A stretch of 64,000 nucleotides of DNA from Elusimicrobia bacterium RIFOXYA12_FULL_51_18. GTDB taxonomy: Bacteria; Elusimicrobiota; Elusimicrobia; Elusimicrobiales; UBA9959. The DNA lies in the NCBI GenBank assembly GCA_001800245.1, contig MGVA01000007.1, positions 1-64,000 of the forward strand, given 5' to 3'. The translations under genes and the position numbers were made by a program. Positions 8,980-17,503 of the stretch are shown here, piece after piece (the first letter of the stretch is position 1; each line of letters opens with the position of its first letter). Under the pieces are notes generated by a model, which was given only the letters and a program-made list of their open reading frames with translations, did not search any database and had not been told where the DNA came from.

Positions 8980-9519
8980 TTAGTTCAGCTTTATTTCAGC
9001 GCCGCGTTTTAGGGCTTTGATGTTCAGCTCTATGACTTCCGGTTTGAGCTTCTTGTATACTTTGGGTAAGGCCCTGGAGATGGCGTCCAGCGAGATCGCG
9101 CCGGTATTGGACGCGAAGGCGCCCAACGCCACCATGTTCATGATCTTTGCGTTGCCGAGCTCTCCGGCTATCTGGTTGCAGGGCACATACAGTACCTTTA
9201 TGTCCTTGCGGGTTGGTTTGGAGTTGACCAGCGAACTGTTGACTATCAATAATCCGCCGGGCTTGACCAGCGGTTCGAACTTCGCCAGCGAAGGCTCATT
9301 CAGCACTATGACCGTGTCCGGTTCCGAAACTATAGGCGTGGTTACTTCGTCAGAGGCTATTACCACCGAGCAATTGGCGGTGCCGCCGCGCATCTCCGCG
9401 CCGTATGACGGGAAGAAGCTGACTTCTTTATCTTCCAGCATGCCGGAGTAGGCCAGCAGTATGCCGGCCGAGATGACTCCCTGTCCGCCGAAACCCGAGA
9501 TCCTTATTCCCTGGTACAT
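8980..9519 (-). CDS. vorC: 2-oxoacid:ferredoxin oxidoreductase, gamma subunit
   Basis: A 179-residue subunit of the thiamine-dependent 2-oxoacid:ferredoxin oxidoreductase family, which converts a 2-oxoacid and CoA to acyl-CoA, CO2 and reduced ferredoxin. The N-terminal GFGGQGVISAG and the SYGAEMRGGTANC segment are diagnostic of the gamma chain (POR domain). Last gene of the ferredoxin-alpha-beta-gamma operon and followed by a terminator. The start follows AGGAGG in the nine-base gap after the beta subunit. Four-subunit enzymes of this type act on branched-chain 2-oxoacids (VOR) or 2-oxoglutarate (KOR); sequence alone does not decide which, so the symbol is provisional. Confidence 0.88.
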   Translation of the reverse strand: MYQGIRISGFGGQGVISAGILLAYSGMLEDKEVSFFPSYGAEMRGGTANCSVVIASDEVTTPIVSEPDTVIVLNEPSLAKFEPLVKPGGLLIVNSSLVNSKPTRKDIKVLYVPCNQIAGELGNAKIMNMVALGAFASNTGAISLDAISRALPKVYKKLKPEVIELNIKALKRGAEIKLN

Positions 9520-9528
9520 AAATTCCTC

Positions 9529-10275
9529 CTATTTTTCGCCTTTATAAACGCCGAGCGGGAAGACTTTCATCATGTCGTCATTGACATATTTGGTGGCTTC
9601 CGACGGGTTATCCAGTCTCGTCCCCCAGTTGGTCGGGCACATTGAGAGTATCTCCACCATGGAGAAGCCCTTGCCGTCTATCTGGGTCTGGAAGGCTTTT
9701 TTGAGGGCGGCTTTGGTCTTGAGAACGCCCGGCGCCGTGTGCACCGAGGTGCGCTCAAGATAGGTGGAACCGTCTATGGTTGCCAGCAGCTCGCACATTC
9801 GTATAGGATAACCGGCCTGCTTGGCCGTGCGGCCCTCCACGCATGTGGTGGCTTTCTGGCCGATAAGCGTGGTGGGGGCCATCTGGCCGCCGGTCATGCC
9901 GTAGATGGCGTTATTGACGAAAATGACAGTGATGTTCTCGGAGCGGATAGCCGCGTGCACGATCTCGGCCATGCCGATGGAGGCCAGGTCGCCGTCGCCC
10001 TGGTAGGAGAACACTATGGCGCCGGGCTTGCAGCGCTTGATGCCGGTGGCCTCGGCCGGGCCGCGGCCGTGCGGGCCCTGGATCATATCGCAGTTGAAGT
10101 AAGTGTCGGCGAAGACGGCGCAGCCCACGGGGGCTATGCCGATGGTGCGCTCGCGGATATTAAGCTCGTCCATCACTTCGGCCGTCAGGCGGTGGATTAT
10201 ACCGTGGCCGCAGCCGGGGCAGTAATGCATGGGCACATCTACTAAAGATTCCGGTCTCTTATTTAGCAACTGCAT
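9529..10275 (-). CDS. vorA: 2-oxoacid:ferredoxin oxidoreductase, TPP-binding beta subunit
   Basis: A 248-residue thiamine diphosphate-binding chain. It shows the cluster motif YCPGCGHG near the N-terminus, a second cysteine in APVGCAVF, and the TPP/Mg motif GDGDLASIG followed by NNAIYGMTGGQ. The ORF track begins at an upstream TTG; the ATG at 10275 has AAGGAGCC in place and gives the usual family start (MQLLNKRPES). The gene overlaps the end of the alpha subunit by 17 bases, indicating translational coupling. It works with the alpha and gamma chains and the ferredoxin-like delta chain encoded in the same operon. Confidence 0.9.
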   Translation of the reverse strand: MQLLNKRPESLVDVPMHYCPGCGHGIIHRLTAEVMDELNIRERTIGIAPVGCAVFADTYFNCDMIQGPHGRGPAEATGIKRCKPGAIVFSYQGDGDLASIGMAEIVHAAIRSENITVIFVNNAIYGMTGGQMAPTTLIGQKATTCVEGRTAKQAGYPIRMCELLATIDGSTYLERTSVHTAPGVLKTKAALKKAFQTQIDGKGFSMVEILSMCPTNWGTRLDNPSEATKYVNDDMMKVFPLGVYKGEK

Positions 10276-11347
10276 ATTCTTTGGCTCCTTTTTTAACAAT
10301 GCGCTCAAGGGTCGTATAGACCTCTTCAGCCGTCATTACCGAAGCGCCGGGCTTGGCGTGCAGGTTGACCTGCGCCGCGCCGTTTATGGAAAGCTGTACA
10401 TCTTCCACCATTTGGCCGAGACTCATTTCGACCACCAGGAATTTCTTTATGCGGTTGGAAAGTTCGGCCAGGCGGTTCTTCGGGAACGGCCACAGGGTGA
10501 TAGGCCTGAAGAGGCCGACCTTTATGCCGCGTTCCCGGGCCAGCTTCATGGCAGCCACCGAAACCCTGGCCGAGGTGCCGTAAGCTACCATGGCTATTTC
10601 GGCGTCCTCCAGCATTTTTTCCTCGTACATAATCTCGTTCTTTTCTATTTCTTTGTAGCGTTTTACCCGTTCAAGGACCATTTTTTCCAGGTAGCCTTCG
10701 CGCAGGTCGTAAGATTTAACGATGCGCTTGGCGCGGCCGTTGTTGATGCCCAGCGCCCAGTCGGGTTCCACGAGGTTCTTGGGATCTACTTCCGGGGCTG
10801 TGAATTCTACGGGTTCCATCATCTGTCCTATGATCCCGTCCGCTAGCACCATGGCAGGGAGACGGTATTTGCAGGCCACCTCGAAACACTTGTGCGGGAA
10901 GTTGGCCATCTCATTTACGCCGTTGGGAGCCATTACGAAAGTCCGGTAGTCCCCATGGCCGCCGCCGCGGGTGGCCTGCCAGTAGTCGCCCTGCGCGCCG
11001 GCGATATTGCCGAGGCCCGGGCCTCCGCGCATCACGTTGGCGATCAGCAGCGGCAGGTCGGCGCCGGCGCAGTAGGACAGGCCTTCCTGCTTCAGGCTGA
11101 CTCCGGGGCTTGAGGAGGAGGTCATGCAGCGCACACCTGTGGCGGCGGCGCCGTAGATCATGTTTATGGCCGAGACTTCCGATTCGGCTTGTACGAAGGC
11201 GCCGCCGACAGCGGGCATGCGCCAGGACATATATTCGGGCACTTCGTTCTGCGGGGTAATAGGATAACCCGCGAAAAATCTGCATCCGGCTTTGATCGCG
11301 CCTTCCGCAAGCGCCTCATTGCCTTTCATTAATTTCTTTTCCGCCAT
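10259..11347 (-). CDS. vorB: 2-oxoacid:ferredoxin oxidoreductase, alpha subunit
   Basis: A 362-residue alpha chain (pyruvate:ferredoxin oxidoreductase domains I and II). The N-terminus KGNEALAEGAIKAGCRFFAGYPITPQ, the SSSSPGVSLKQEG segment and the MRGGPGLGNIAGAQGDYWQ segment are typical of the VOR/KOR alpha family. The start has AAGGAGCC at correct spacing. It lies 64 bases downstream of the ferredoxin gene, with a 45-bp repeat in the gap that recurs in the same position in the 14-24 kb operon. The acyl-CoA and reduced ferredoxin it makes would feed energy metabolism. Confidence 0.9.
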   Translation of the reverse strand: MAEKKLMKGNEALAEGAIKAGCRFFAGYPITPQNEVPEYMSWRMPAVGGAFVQAESEVSAINMIYGAAATGVRCMTSSSSPGVSLKQEGLSYCAGADLPLLIANVMRGGPGLGNIAGAQGDYWQATRGGGHGDYRTFVMAPNGVNEMANFPHKCFEVACKYRLPAMVLADGIIGQMMEPVEFTAPEVDPKNLVEPDWALGINNGRAKRIVKSYDLREGYLEKMVLERVKRYKEIEKNEIMYEEKMLEDAEIAMVAYGTSARVSVAAMKLARERGIKVGLFRPITLWPFPKNRLAELSNRIKKFLVVEMSLGQMVEDVQLSINGAAQVNLHAKPGASVMTAEEVYTTLERIVKKGAKEYAVAK

Positions 11348-11362
11348 CTTAGGGCTCCTTTT

Positions 11363-11407
11363 GGCCGCCTGATGCTCATAGCGCTTGCTACGGCAAAGGC
11401 ATAGCCT
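11363..11407. repeat. 45-bp intra-operon repeat, copy 1
   Basis: GGCCGCCTGATGCTCATAGC.. matches 41 of 45 bases with 20670-20714. Both copies lie in the same place: just after a stop codon and just before the Shine-Dalgarno of the next gene in a minus-strand operon. On the mRNA strand the segment can fold (GCCG..CGGC with an inner GCT/AGC stem). Confidence 0.75.
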
Positions 11408-11411
11408 GGTT

Positions 11412-11615
11412 CTATTTGTAAACGTTAATGGCCAGGTCGGGACAGATGCGGGCGCAGCTCTGGCACGCGATGCAGCAGCCTTCCTTGGCGTCTTTGGCCG
11501 GGTAGTAGCCGGTCTTAGAGAATTTATCCGATCTTTCTATGCACTTTTTGGGGCATACCTGGATGCAAAGGTAACAGCCTTTGCATTTTTCTACCACGAC
11601 TTCCATCTTGGGCAT
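11412..11615 (-). CDS. Ferredoxin-like delta subunit with two [4Fe-4S] motifs
   Basis: A 67-residue 2[4Fe-4S] protein with CKGCYLCIQVCP and CIACQSCARICP. The ATG at 11615 is preceded by GGAGG at eight bases; the upstream TTG used in the ORF track has no such site. It is the first gene of the operon that encodes the alpha, beta and gamma subunits, and in four-subunit 2-oxoacid:ferredoxin oxidoreductases this chain relays electrons from the TPP subunit to soluble ferredoxin. Confidence 0.9.
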   Translation of the reverse strand: MPKMEVVVEKCKGCYLCIQVCPKKCIERSDKFSKTGYYPAKDAKEGCCIACQSCARICPDLAINVYK

Positions 11616-11924
11616 TGTATAACCTCCGCTGTCGGTCAAAAATCAAAGTCAAATACCAACCACCGCGTGACGATATTATTGAACTTTGAATTTTAACTTT
11701 AATGTTTCAGAATGCTACGCGGCAAGGCGAGAGCCCGGCGGGGTTGCGTCTTCCAAACTTTGGCCGCATGAGGTATGCCGTGCCTTGTTACGGCGCCTAC
11801 GCAAGTATTGTCCGTACGTCTATTTTGTCGGGCTGTCGCCTGGCCGCCAGACGGCCACAGGCTAGAGAACTTCCTAAAAAAAGTATATCAAAAAAAAACA
11901 TTCTGTAACAGCCGCCCGGCAGAT
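11616..11924. other. Intergenic stretch with repeat debris
   Basis: No convincing gene. It contains fragments related to other intergenic repeats (TTACGGCGCCTACGCAAGTATTG near 11792, similar to the 4.9/12.4 kb element) and a hairpin GCCTGGCCG..CGGCCACAGGC near 11838-11862. Minus-strand T-runs lie at 11876-11902, just after the response regulator stop, and could serve as a weak end for that transcript. Confidence 0.5.
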
Positions 11925-12284
11925 TTAGATCATTTTTAAAAGCTTTTTTGCGGCGTCTATAAGGGCGGCGGGATTGACTGGTTTTTTTAGAACTACCACG
12001 TTCAGGTTTTTGGCGAGGCCGGCCACGCTTTCCGGAGCGCCGGTGGAGAATATTATGGGTGTTGGGGTCAATAGAAGATTCCGAAGGCGGTCGAATACTT
12101 TCTGTCCCCCGCCCGCCGGCATCTCTACGTCCAGTATTATAAGGTCGGGTTTTACTTCCTGGAACTTTGCCATTGCGCCGCTGGCGTCTTCGGCTGTTTG
12201 GATCTCAAAGCCGGCTTTAGTGAAAATTTCAGTGTAGAGTTCCAGTATGCAGGCATCGTCGTCAACCGCCAGTATTTTGGGCAT
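11925..12284 (-). CDS. Stand-alone response regulator receiver domain
   Basis: About 119 residues consisting only of a CheY-like receiver domain. It shows the acidic pair in AVDDDA, the phospho-acceptor Asp in LIILDVEMP, the Ser/Thr switch in FSTGAP and the Lys in LKKPVN. The ATG at 12284 begins the usual MPKILAVDDD; the ORF track uses a TTG 14 codons upstream that lacks a ribosome site (neither start has a strong one). No output domain and no kinase nearby, so it probably works by protein-protein contact. The TTAA-type repeat lies directly upstream. Confidence 0.85.
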   Translation of the reverse strand: MPKILAVDDDACILELYTEIFTKAGFEIQTAEDASGAMAKFQEVKPDLIILDVEMPAGGGQKVFDRLRNLLLTPTPIIFSTGAPESVAGLAKNLNVVVLKKPVNPAALIDAAKKLLKMI

Positions 12285-12347
12285 AAATATTTCGGAGAAT
12301 AACTTTGTTATTGCCGTATAGTCCAAATGCCAGGCAGGGGGGCAGTC

Positions 12348-12481
12348 TTAACCTGAAAAATTCAGTTGAATTTTTCCCTTCGCGGAGCTCAGGCCCTTAT
12401 ACGGCACCTACGCAGGTATTGCTTTTTTTGTTCACAGGATCTTCCAATGGAAACCAATTTGAACTGCAGGATTCGGGTTAA
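12348..12481. repeat. TTAA-type mobile repeat, short copy
   Basis: A 134-bp unit bounded by TTAA on both sides, with an imperfect terminal inverted repeat (TTAACCTGAA..CAGTT against TTAACCCGAA..CAGTT read inward). It matches the two outer parts of the copy at 4934-5166 without a visible mismatch but lacks that copy's 99-bp insert. No coding capacity. Confidence 0.85.
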
Positions 12482-12525
12482 GATTCAGTACGGACTCCCG
12501 GAGGGCGTATAATAATGGTCCCCCG

Positions 12526-13719
12526 TCAGTCGGAAGATACCTTCAAAATTCTATTATAGAACTTTTCCAGTTGTATGTTCATGCTTTCGGCGCTGAACCG
12601 GGTGTGGCCGGTGAAATCTTTTTCCATCACCCATAGGCGGGCGGCCTCGCCCATGCGTTCCCGAAGGCGGGCATCCCTGATCATTGACTCAAGAGCCGCG
12701 GCCAGCGCGCCGGGGTCGCCGGGAGGGACCAGGAGGCCGGTGACCCCCTCCTTTACCATGTCCGGGAGCCCGCATACTTTTGACGCCACTACCGGCAGTT
12801 TCATGTATTGAGCCTCAAGGACGGTGCGGCCCATGGCTTCGTTCAGGGAAGGCTGCACATAGATGTCGGTTGCGGCCAGGTATTTGAAGACATCGCGCTG
12901 GAAGCCGGTGAAAATTATTTTTCCCCACAGGCCAAGCCCGGCGGCTAAATTGATCAGTTTGGCGCCGAGAGAGCCATCCCCCACCACCAGGTAACGCAAT
13001 TTTTTGTCCAAGTTCCGGGCTTGCAATTGCGCGGCGGCACGTATGAAGTATTCCACGCCTTTGACCGGTTCTAGCCTTGCCACCACGGCGATGACTATTT
13101 CATCTTTTGGGATATCCAGGCCGCGCTTGGCGTGTTCATAGGGTCTGTCGCTGAACCGTACTCCGCTGTGGATAACCAGCCACTTGGCGGCGGTTCCCAG
13201 CCCCTGTTGCAGGGATTCGCGCCGCTCTCCCTCGGTCAGAGCGATAAAGTGGTCCGTTACGCGGGCGGTAAACTTCTCCAGCAGTTTGAAGATAAATGTT
13301 TTCAGCGGCCCGAAGTAGCCGTAAAAGACGTGGCCGTGCGGCGTGTGCACTATAATAATCCGTTCCGGCCCGGACTTGAAGTTATAAAGCCAGGCCGCCC
13401 AGCGTCCCAGTATCCCCGCCTTGGCCGTGTGTGTATGTACGATGGCCGGCTTGAGCGTGGCAATTATTTTTCCGAGTTCCAGAAAAGAGAGTAGATCTTT
13501 TAACGGGGATATTTCCCGGACAAGGTTTTTTATCTCCAAATATTTGGCATTTCCCGGCAGGGCGAGCGTCAATTGTTCCTCTCCCTTATGAGGTCCGGCG
13601 AGCAGGACGACTTTATAAGCCCCGGCCTGGTAAACCGCGGAATCTATCACGTTCCGGGCCGAGCCGCCGGGCTCAAGCCGCGTGATGATGTGTATGATAA
13701 GGTTGTTGGGGTAGTTCAA
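12526..13719 (-). CDS. GT4-family glycosyltransferase
   Basis: A 397-residue retaining glycosyltransferase of the GT-B fold. The N-terminal domain has the donor/acceptor entry motif ITRLEPGGSARNV and the C-terminal domain has VVARLEPVKGVEYFIRA, the E-x7-E box in NEAMGRTVLEA, and VCGLPDMVKEGVTGLLVPPGD. It probably adds a sugar to a lipid or polysaccharide precursor at the cytoplasmic membrane; donor and acceptor are unknown. The start is TTG with AAGGA eight bases upstream; no ATG is available in the conserved N-terminal region. It stands alone, without other sugar-polymer genes. Confidence 0.87.
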   Translation of the reverse strand: MNYPNNLIIHIITRLEPGGSARNVIDSAVYQAGAYKVVLLAGPHKGEEQLTLALPGNAKYLEIKNLVREISPLKDLLSFLELGKIIATLKPAIVHTHTAKAGILGRWAAWLYNFKSGPERIIIVHTPHGHVFYGYFGPLKTFIFKLLEKFTARVTDHFIALTEGERRESLQQGLGTAAKWLVIHSGVRFSDRPYEHAKRGLDIPKDEIVIAVVARLEPVKGVEYFIRAAAQLQARNLDKKLRYLVVGDGSLGAKLINLAAGLGLWGKIIFTGFQRDVFKYLAATDIYVQPSLNEAMGRTVLEAQYMKLPVVASKVCGLPDMVKEGVTGLLVPPGDPGALAAALESMIRDARLRERMGEAARLWVMEKDFTGHTRFSAESMNIQLEKFYNRILKVSSD

Positions 13720-13780
13720 TTTTTTATTCGTCCTTGGTTGGTTCAGGGAGATTTACTTCGGCCGGTCCGAGGCCGCTTTT

Positions 13781-14059
13781 TTAGTTTAATGAACGCGGCG
13801 TTCTTCCGTTTTTTTCTTCCCTGATGCGGCCCAGTTCCGTTTCGGCGGCGGCCAGTTTTTACCGCGCGGCCTTAAGTCCCGGCGTGTAGTCGTCCGAAAT
13901 GTGGAAAGTTTCCCCTGTTCGTCCCAGGTTCAGCGTCTTTAGGAGTTCTTCGGAACGCCAGGCTATCTCAGGGGGCTTGCGTATATCCAGAGGGGCAATA
14001 TAGCGAATACCGCCTTCGCTTTGCGAGTCCTTATCCCCCTGAGTACAGGGGCGAGATGA
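13781..14059 (-). pseudogene. Decayed or incomplete reading frame downstream of the MoaD-like gene
   Basis: This minus-strand frame has no start codon (ATG, GTG or TTG) and one internal TAA at 13859. It reads ..GGIRYIAPLDIRKPPEIAWRSEELL.. and, after the TAA, KLAAAETELGRIREEKNGRTPRSLN. Codon choice looks protein-like and both halves are in one frame, so this looks like the remnant of a real gene rather than chance. I do not recognise the family. It overlaps the end of the MoaD/ThiS-like gene in another frame. Confidence 0.4.
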
Positions 14060-14258
14060 CTATGCGGTCGCCCTCCGAGAGTTCGTCGGCGGCGCTGACA
14101 GCGCCGCCGTTGCGGGTGATGATCGTGGGTCTTTTTTTATCAAGTTTGATGCGTGCGAAGAGATCCTTCGCGGCAGCGGAGTCGGGAAGCGTGATCTCTT
14201 TTTCGCTGAAGCCCGCCGCGTAGATCAGCGGGCCTATCAGCTTTACCGTCACTTTCAT
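14031..14258 (-). CDS. MoaD/ThiS-like small sulfur-carrier protein
   Basis: A 75-residue beta-grasp protein ending in the diglycine SGG needed for C-terminal adenylation and thiocarboxylate formation. The start at 14258 (MKVTVKLIG) has AGGGA upstream; the longer ORF in the track runs back into the upstream gene. It follows the aldehyde:ferredoxin oxidoreductase gene by 19 bases, the position where MoaD/ThiS-like partners of AOR are often found, and probably helps build the tungstopterin cofactor. Last gene of the nine-gene operon. Confidence 0.85.
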   Translation of the reverse strand: MKVTVKLIGPLIYAAGFSEKEITLPDSAAAKDLFARIKLDKKRPTIITRNGGAVSAADELSEGDRIVISPLYSGG

Positions 14259-14277
14259 GTCGGTTCCCTTTTGTCTT

Positions 14278-16116
14278 CTACGATAATTCAGCGTATTTCT
14301 CCGCGGCGGCCGCCTCGCTGGAAAGGCCGAGTTTCCCCAGAGTTTCCTTGGTGGGAATGCCGCGTTTGTCGTAGCCGCGCTGGTCGTAGTAATGCTGTAG
14401 CAGTTGGTCGTACTTGTCCACATCCAGGTATTTGCCGGCTATGGGGCCTTCCTTATCGGCATTGGCCGCGTCGAACCAGACGGCTGGCGGATAATCGCCC
14501 TTGCGCGTGGCGTTGGGGAATTCGCGGATGTAGTGCAGCTTTATCATGCTGTAGGCGCGGTCGGCCACTTTCCACATGTCGTCCAGCGTCCAGTTCAGGC
14601 CGGTAGCCAGGTTAAAATACTTCGGGTAATTGTCCAGTTTCCAGCCCAGTTCTATCCAGGGGAAGCGGCAGGCCACCATGAACTCGAACATGCCGCCGCG
14701 GATGCGCTGGAGTTCTATTACCTTTGCGGCTTTGTCCGCGCCGTAGGAATCGCGGGTGCTGTTCTTGAGTTCGAAGGTTATGATCCACGCTTCCTTGTGG
14801 TGCGCTCCCATGGGCCCCACTCCGAAAGACAGCGCCTGGCCGGGGATGTGCTTGCAGTTGTAGGCGGCTATATCAAGACCTTTTACCTGCAGGGCGTAAG
14901 CTTCGGAGCTATTACCGAATTCCTTCGCCATTCGCAGGGAGCCTTCGGCGAGGAGGTTTCCCACCTTCCCTTCGCGCCGAGCGGCCATGCCCAGCAGTTC
15001 CTTGCCCCGCTCGGCGTCGCCGAACTTGAAATCTCCTTTCGCGGCGCCGCGGGCGATAGCGTCGGCGTAAAAGCTTAACGTACAGCCGGCCGACATCGTG
15101 TCCATGCCGTATTCGTCGCAAAGGTAGTTCAGGGAACCCACCTGGTCGAGCTCGAAGATATTGAGGTTGGGACCCAGCAGCGCTACATTTTCGTAGTCGA
15201 GTTCGGATTCATGGCCTTCTTTGTCGTGGATGGTGATGCCGCACTTCATAGTGCAGCTGGGACAGCCGTAGGTGGCTACACGGGCGTTGTTGAGGCGTTC
15301 GCCGTCCACTTTCCAGGCGTCGGGATGGCTGGTCTTGCGGCAATTTTCCACGGGAAGGGCCGCGACTTCGTTGCACCAGGCAAGTACGCCGTTGGTGCTT
15401 TGTATGGACCAGCCGGATTTTTTATCCATTTCGTGTACAGTTTTCAGATCTCCGTAGCCCGCGGCTTTCATGGCCGCGGGATCGGCCTGCGGAATGATTT
15501 TGGTGCCTTTTACAACAATGGCTTTGAGGAGTTTGGAGCCCATGACCGCCCCTATGCCCGGGCGTCCTCCGGCGCGCCCTTCCATGCTGCGGATCACGGC
15601 GTAGCGCACCATGTTCTCTCCGGCCTGGCCGATGTTCAGGACGCCCACGTTCTTGCCGTACTTGGCGTAGATCCAGTCGTTGGAGAAATACGTGCCTTTT
15701 CCCCACATCTCTTCGGCGCTGAGAAACTCAACCTTGTCGTCCTCAATATAGAGCATTGTGGGCTTTTCGGCTTTGCCTTCCACTATCATGGCGTCATAGC
15801 CGGCTTTGCGCAGCTGGTCCGAGACCTTTGTGCCCAGGTTCCCGTCTCCGTAGAAGCCGGTCAGGGGCGACTTGGCCGCTACTATGCACTTGCCGGTATT
15901 GGGGGCCGGGATGCCGGAGATAGGGCCGAGAGCGACCACCAGTTTGTTTTCCGGGCCCAGCGGATCTATTCCGGGTTTGAGTTCATCGTACAGTATTTTC
16001 ACGGCGAAGCCGCGGCCGCCTACCCACTTCTGCGCGAATTCTTCGGTAAATGATTCTTTTTTATAAGTTTTAGAGGTCAGATTGACCCTGAGAATATTGC
16101 CTATCCATCCTTTCAT
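14278..16116 (-). CDS. aor: Tungsten-type aldehyde:ferredoxin oxidoreductase
   Basis: A 612-residue enzyme of the AOR family that interconverts aldehydes and carboxylates using ferredoxin and a tungsten bis-pyranopterin. The [4Fe-4S] ligands are visible as C285, C288 and C292 (GCPSCTMKC) and C483 (ACRFPW). The N-terminal KGWIGNILRVNLT and the GGRGFAVKILYDEL and RAGGRPGIGAVMGSK segments are family hallmarks. The start has AGGAGG at good spacing. It directly follows the saccharopine dehydrogenase gene, whose product is aminoadipate semialdehyde, so that aldehyde is the obvious candidate substrate; this is inference from context, as AOR enzymes differ widely in substrate range. Confidence 0.93.
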   Translation of the reverse strand: MKGWIGNILRVNLTSKTYKKESFTEEFAQKWVGGRGFAVKILYDELKPGIDPLGPENKLVVALGPISGIPAPNTGKCIVAAKSPLTGFYGDGNLGTKVSDQLRKAGYDAMIVEGKAEKPTMLYIEDDKVEFLSAEEMWGKGTYFSNDWIYAKYGKNVGVLNIGQAGENMVRYAVIRSMEGRAGGRPGIGAVMGSKLLKAIVVKGTKIIPQADPAAMKAAGYGDLKTVHEMDKKSGWSIQSTNGVLAWCNEVAALPVENCRKTSHPDAWKVDGERLNNARVATYGCPSCTMKCGITIHDKEGHESELDYENVALLGPNLNIFELDQVGSLNYLCDEYGMDTMSAGCTLSFYADAIARGAAKGDFKFGDAERGKELLGMAARREGKVGNLLAEGSLRMAKEFGNSSEAYALQVKGLDIAAYNCKHIPGQALSFGVGPMGAHHKEAWIITFELKNSTRDSYGADKAAKVIELQRIRGGMFEFMVACRFPWIELGWKLDNYPKYFNLATGLNWTLDDMWKVADRAYSMIKLHYIREFPNATRKGDYPPAVWFDAANADKEGPIAGKYLDVDKYDQLLQHYYDQRGYDKRGIPTKETLGKLGLSSEAAAAEKYAELS

Positions 16117-16143
16117 TTGAGCGCCTCCTAATGGTTTTTTTGA

Positions 16144-17496
16144 TCAGTTCGGATTAATCCCGGCGGCGGCCGCCAGGTTCGTCCTTGTTTCGTTGAAATG
16201 TATCCCGTTCTCCATCTCTTCAAGTTCTTTCAGCACCGGTGTGTAGATAAGCGGGCTTACCGGGATCTGTACGCCGGTACCCTTGATCTTGCCTTCCAGG
16301 ATCAGCCTTACGGCTATCGCGACAGGCAGACTTACCGTGCGCGCCATTGAGGTGTCTCCGTGCGGAATCCCGAAATCGATAAGGGTCGAGGTAAGCTTTT
16401 CCCGCTTGCCGCCGGGGAACTCGGCTATGAATTCATGATGCATGACAAGCATGTCCCGTTCGCCCTCCGCATAAGACATCTTGGACACCATGCGGGCGGT
16501 CATAACGTCGAGCGGCGAGCCTTTTTCCAGAGGCAGCTTCTCGTCGCTGAACAGCCCCAGCCATTCCAGCCACTGTATGGGGTGTGAGTCCGCGGGAACG
16601 TCAAGTTTCGCAGCAAGGTCCTTCTTTACGGTTTCCGGACGGGAATTTGGGATTCCCGACGCGGTGAAATGTTTGAAAGTCATGCCTTTCAGGTCGTTTT
16701 CACGTTCATCAAGCAGGCCCGAATTGACTATCTTTTTCATCGCCGCGCACCAGTTCTTGTTGCGCAGCGTGCCGCGAAACACGGTCGCGGCTTCCTGAAG
16801 CCCGTAGATATCGATGTAGCCCATTGAATCCCTGTTCGGATAGGCTTCGAATTCGCCTAAGCCGGGCACGTTAAGTATGTGCATGCTGGCGAAAAGTTCG
16901 GGCCCCGGTATGTCTATCTGCTTGCCGTTCTCCAGATAACGGGCGGAATTTTTTCCGGCCGTCAGCACCCCTCTCGGGCTCCAGGAAAACTTATAGCCCC
17001 AGGGGTTAGTGTTGGCTTCGGGTGCGGGAAGCCCCCCGCAATAGGATCTGAAGCTTACGATCTTCCCGCCGTCGCCTTTCACCCGGTCTATGACTTTCAT
17101 GGCGGACATGTGATCTATGCCTGGATCCACTCCGATCTCGTTCAAGATCAGTATGCCGGCTTCTTTGGCTTTGGAGTCCAAAGCGCGCATGGCGGGGCTT
17201 ACATAGGAAGCGGTTACCATCAGCTTCTTCTGTTTTACGCATTCTTCCGCAACCAGAGGGTGATACACGGCCGGCAGGAGACTTATCACCAGGTCCGCGT
17301 CCCTGACCAGGTCCTGCAGGCCCTGTTTATCGTCGGTGTTCCAGGCCCCCGCGCGGCCGTTAGAATGGCCCTCCAGCAGCGCCGCCGCCTTGCTTTCTAC
17401 CTGGTCCACCACCGTTACGAAAAAACCTTTTTCAAGCAGATAACGCAGGCCGGGCCGCGCAACCAGACCCGCTCCCAGCAATAGAACTTTTTTCAT
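16144..17496 (-). CDS. Saccharopine dehydrogenase, glutamate-forming type (LYS9-like)
   Basis: A 450-residue NAD(P)-dependent enzyme with an N-terminal Rossmann motif (LLGAGLVARPGLRYL) and the long saccharopine-dehydrogenase C-terminal domain (NEIGVDPGIDHMSAMK, SYCGGLPAPEANTNPWGYKFSWSPRG). The GGLPAPE..NPxxYKFSWSP segment is typical of LYS9 and of the SDH half of animal and plant LKR/SDH. It cleaves saccharopine to glutamate and 2-aminoadipate-6-semialdehyde in the degradative direction. The start has AAAGGAG; the gap after the lysine-ketoglutarate reductase gene is seven bases. Together the two genes are a split version of the bifunctional eukaryotic enzyme. Confidence 0.92.
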   Translation of the reverse strand: MKKVLLLGAGLVARPGLRYLLEKGFFVTVVDQVESKAAALLEGHSNGRAGAWNTDDKQGLQDLVRDADLVISLLPAVYHPLVAEECVKQKKLMVTASYVSPAMRALDSKAKEAGILILNEIGVDPGIDHMSAMKVIDRVKGDGGKIVSFRSYCGGLPAPEANTNPWGYKFSWSPRGVLTAGKNSARYLENGKQIDIPGPELFASMHILNVPGLGEFEAYPNRDSMGYIDIYGLQEAATVFRGTLRNKNWCAAMKKIVNSGLLDERENDLKGMTFKHFTASGIPNSRPETVKKDLAAKLDVPADSHPIQWLEWLGLFSDEKLPLEKGSPLDVMTARMVSKMSYAEGERDMLVMHHEFIAEFPGGKREKLTSTLIDFGIPHGDTSMARTVSLPVAIAVRLILEGKIKGTGVQIPVSPLIYTPVLKELEEMENGIHFNETRTNLAAAAGINPN

Positions 17497-17503
17497 GTTC
17501 TGC

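Noticed and set aside
12285-12326. N-terminal extension of the receiver protein from a TTG
   Set aside because: Receiver domains begin at MPKILAVDD; the TTG lacks a ribosome site and adds an unrelated 14-residue leader.
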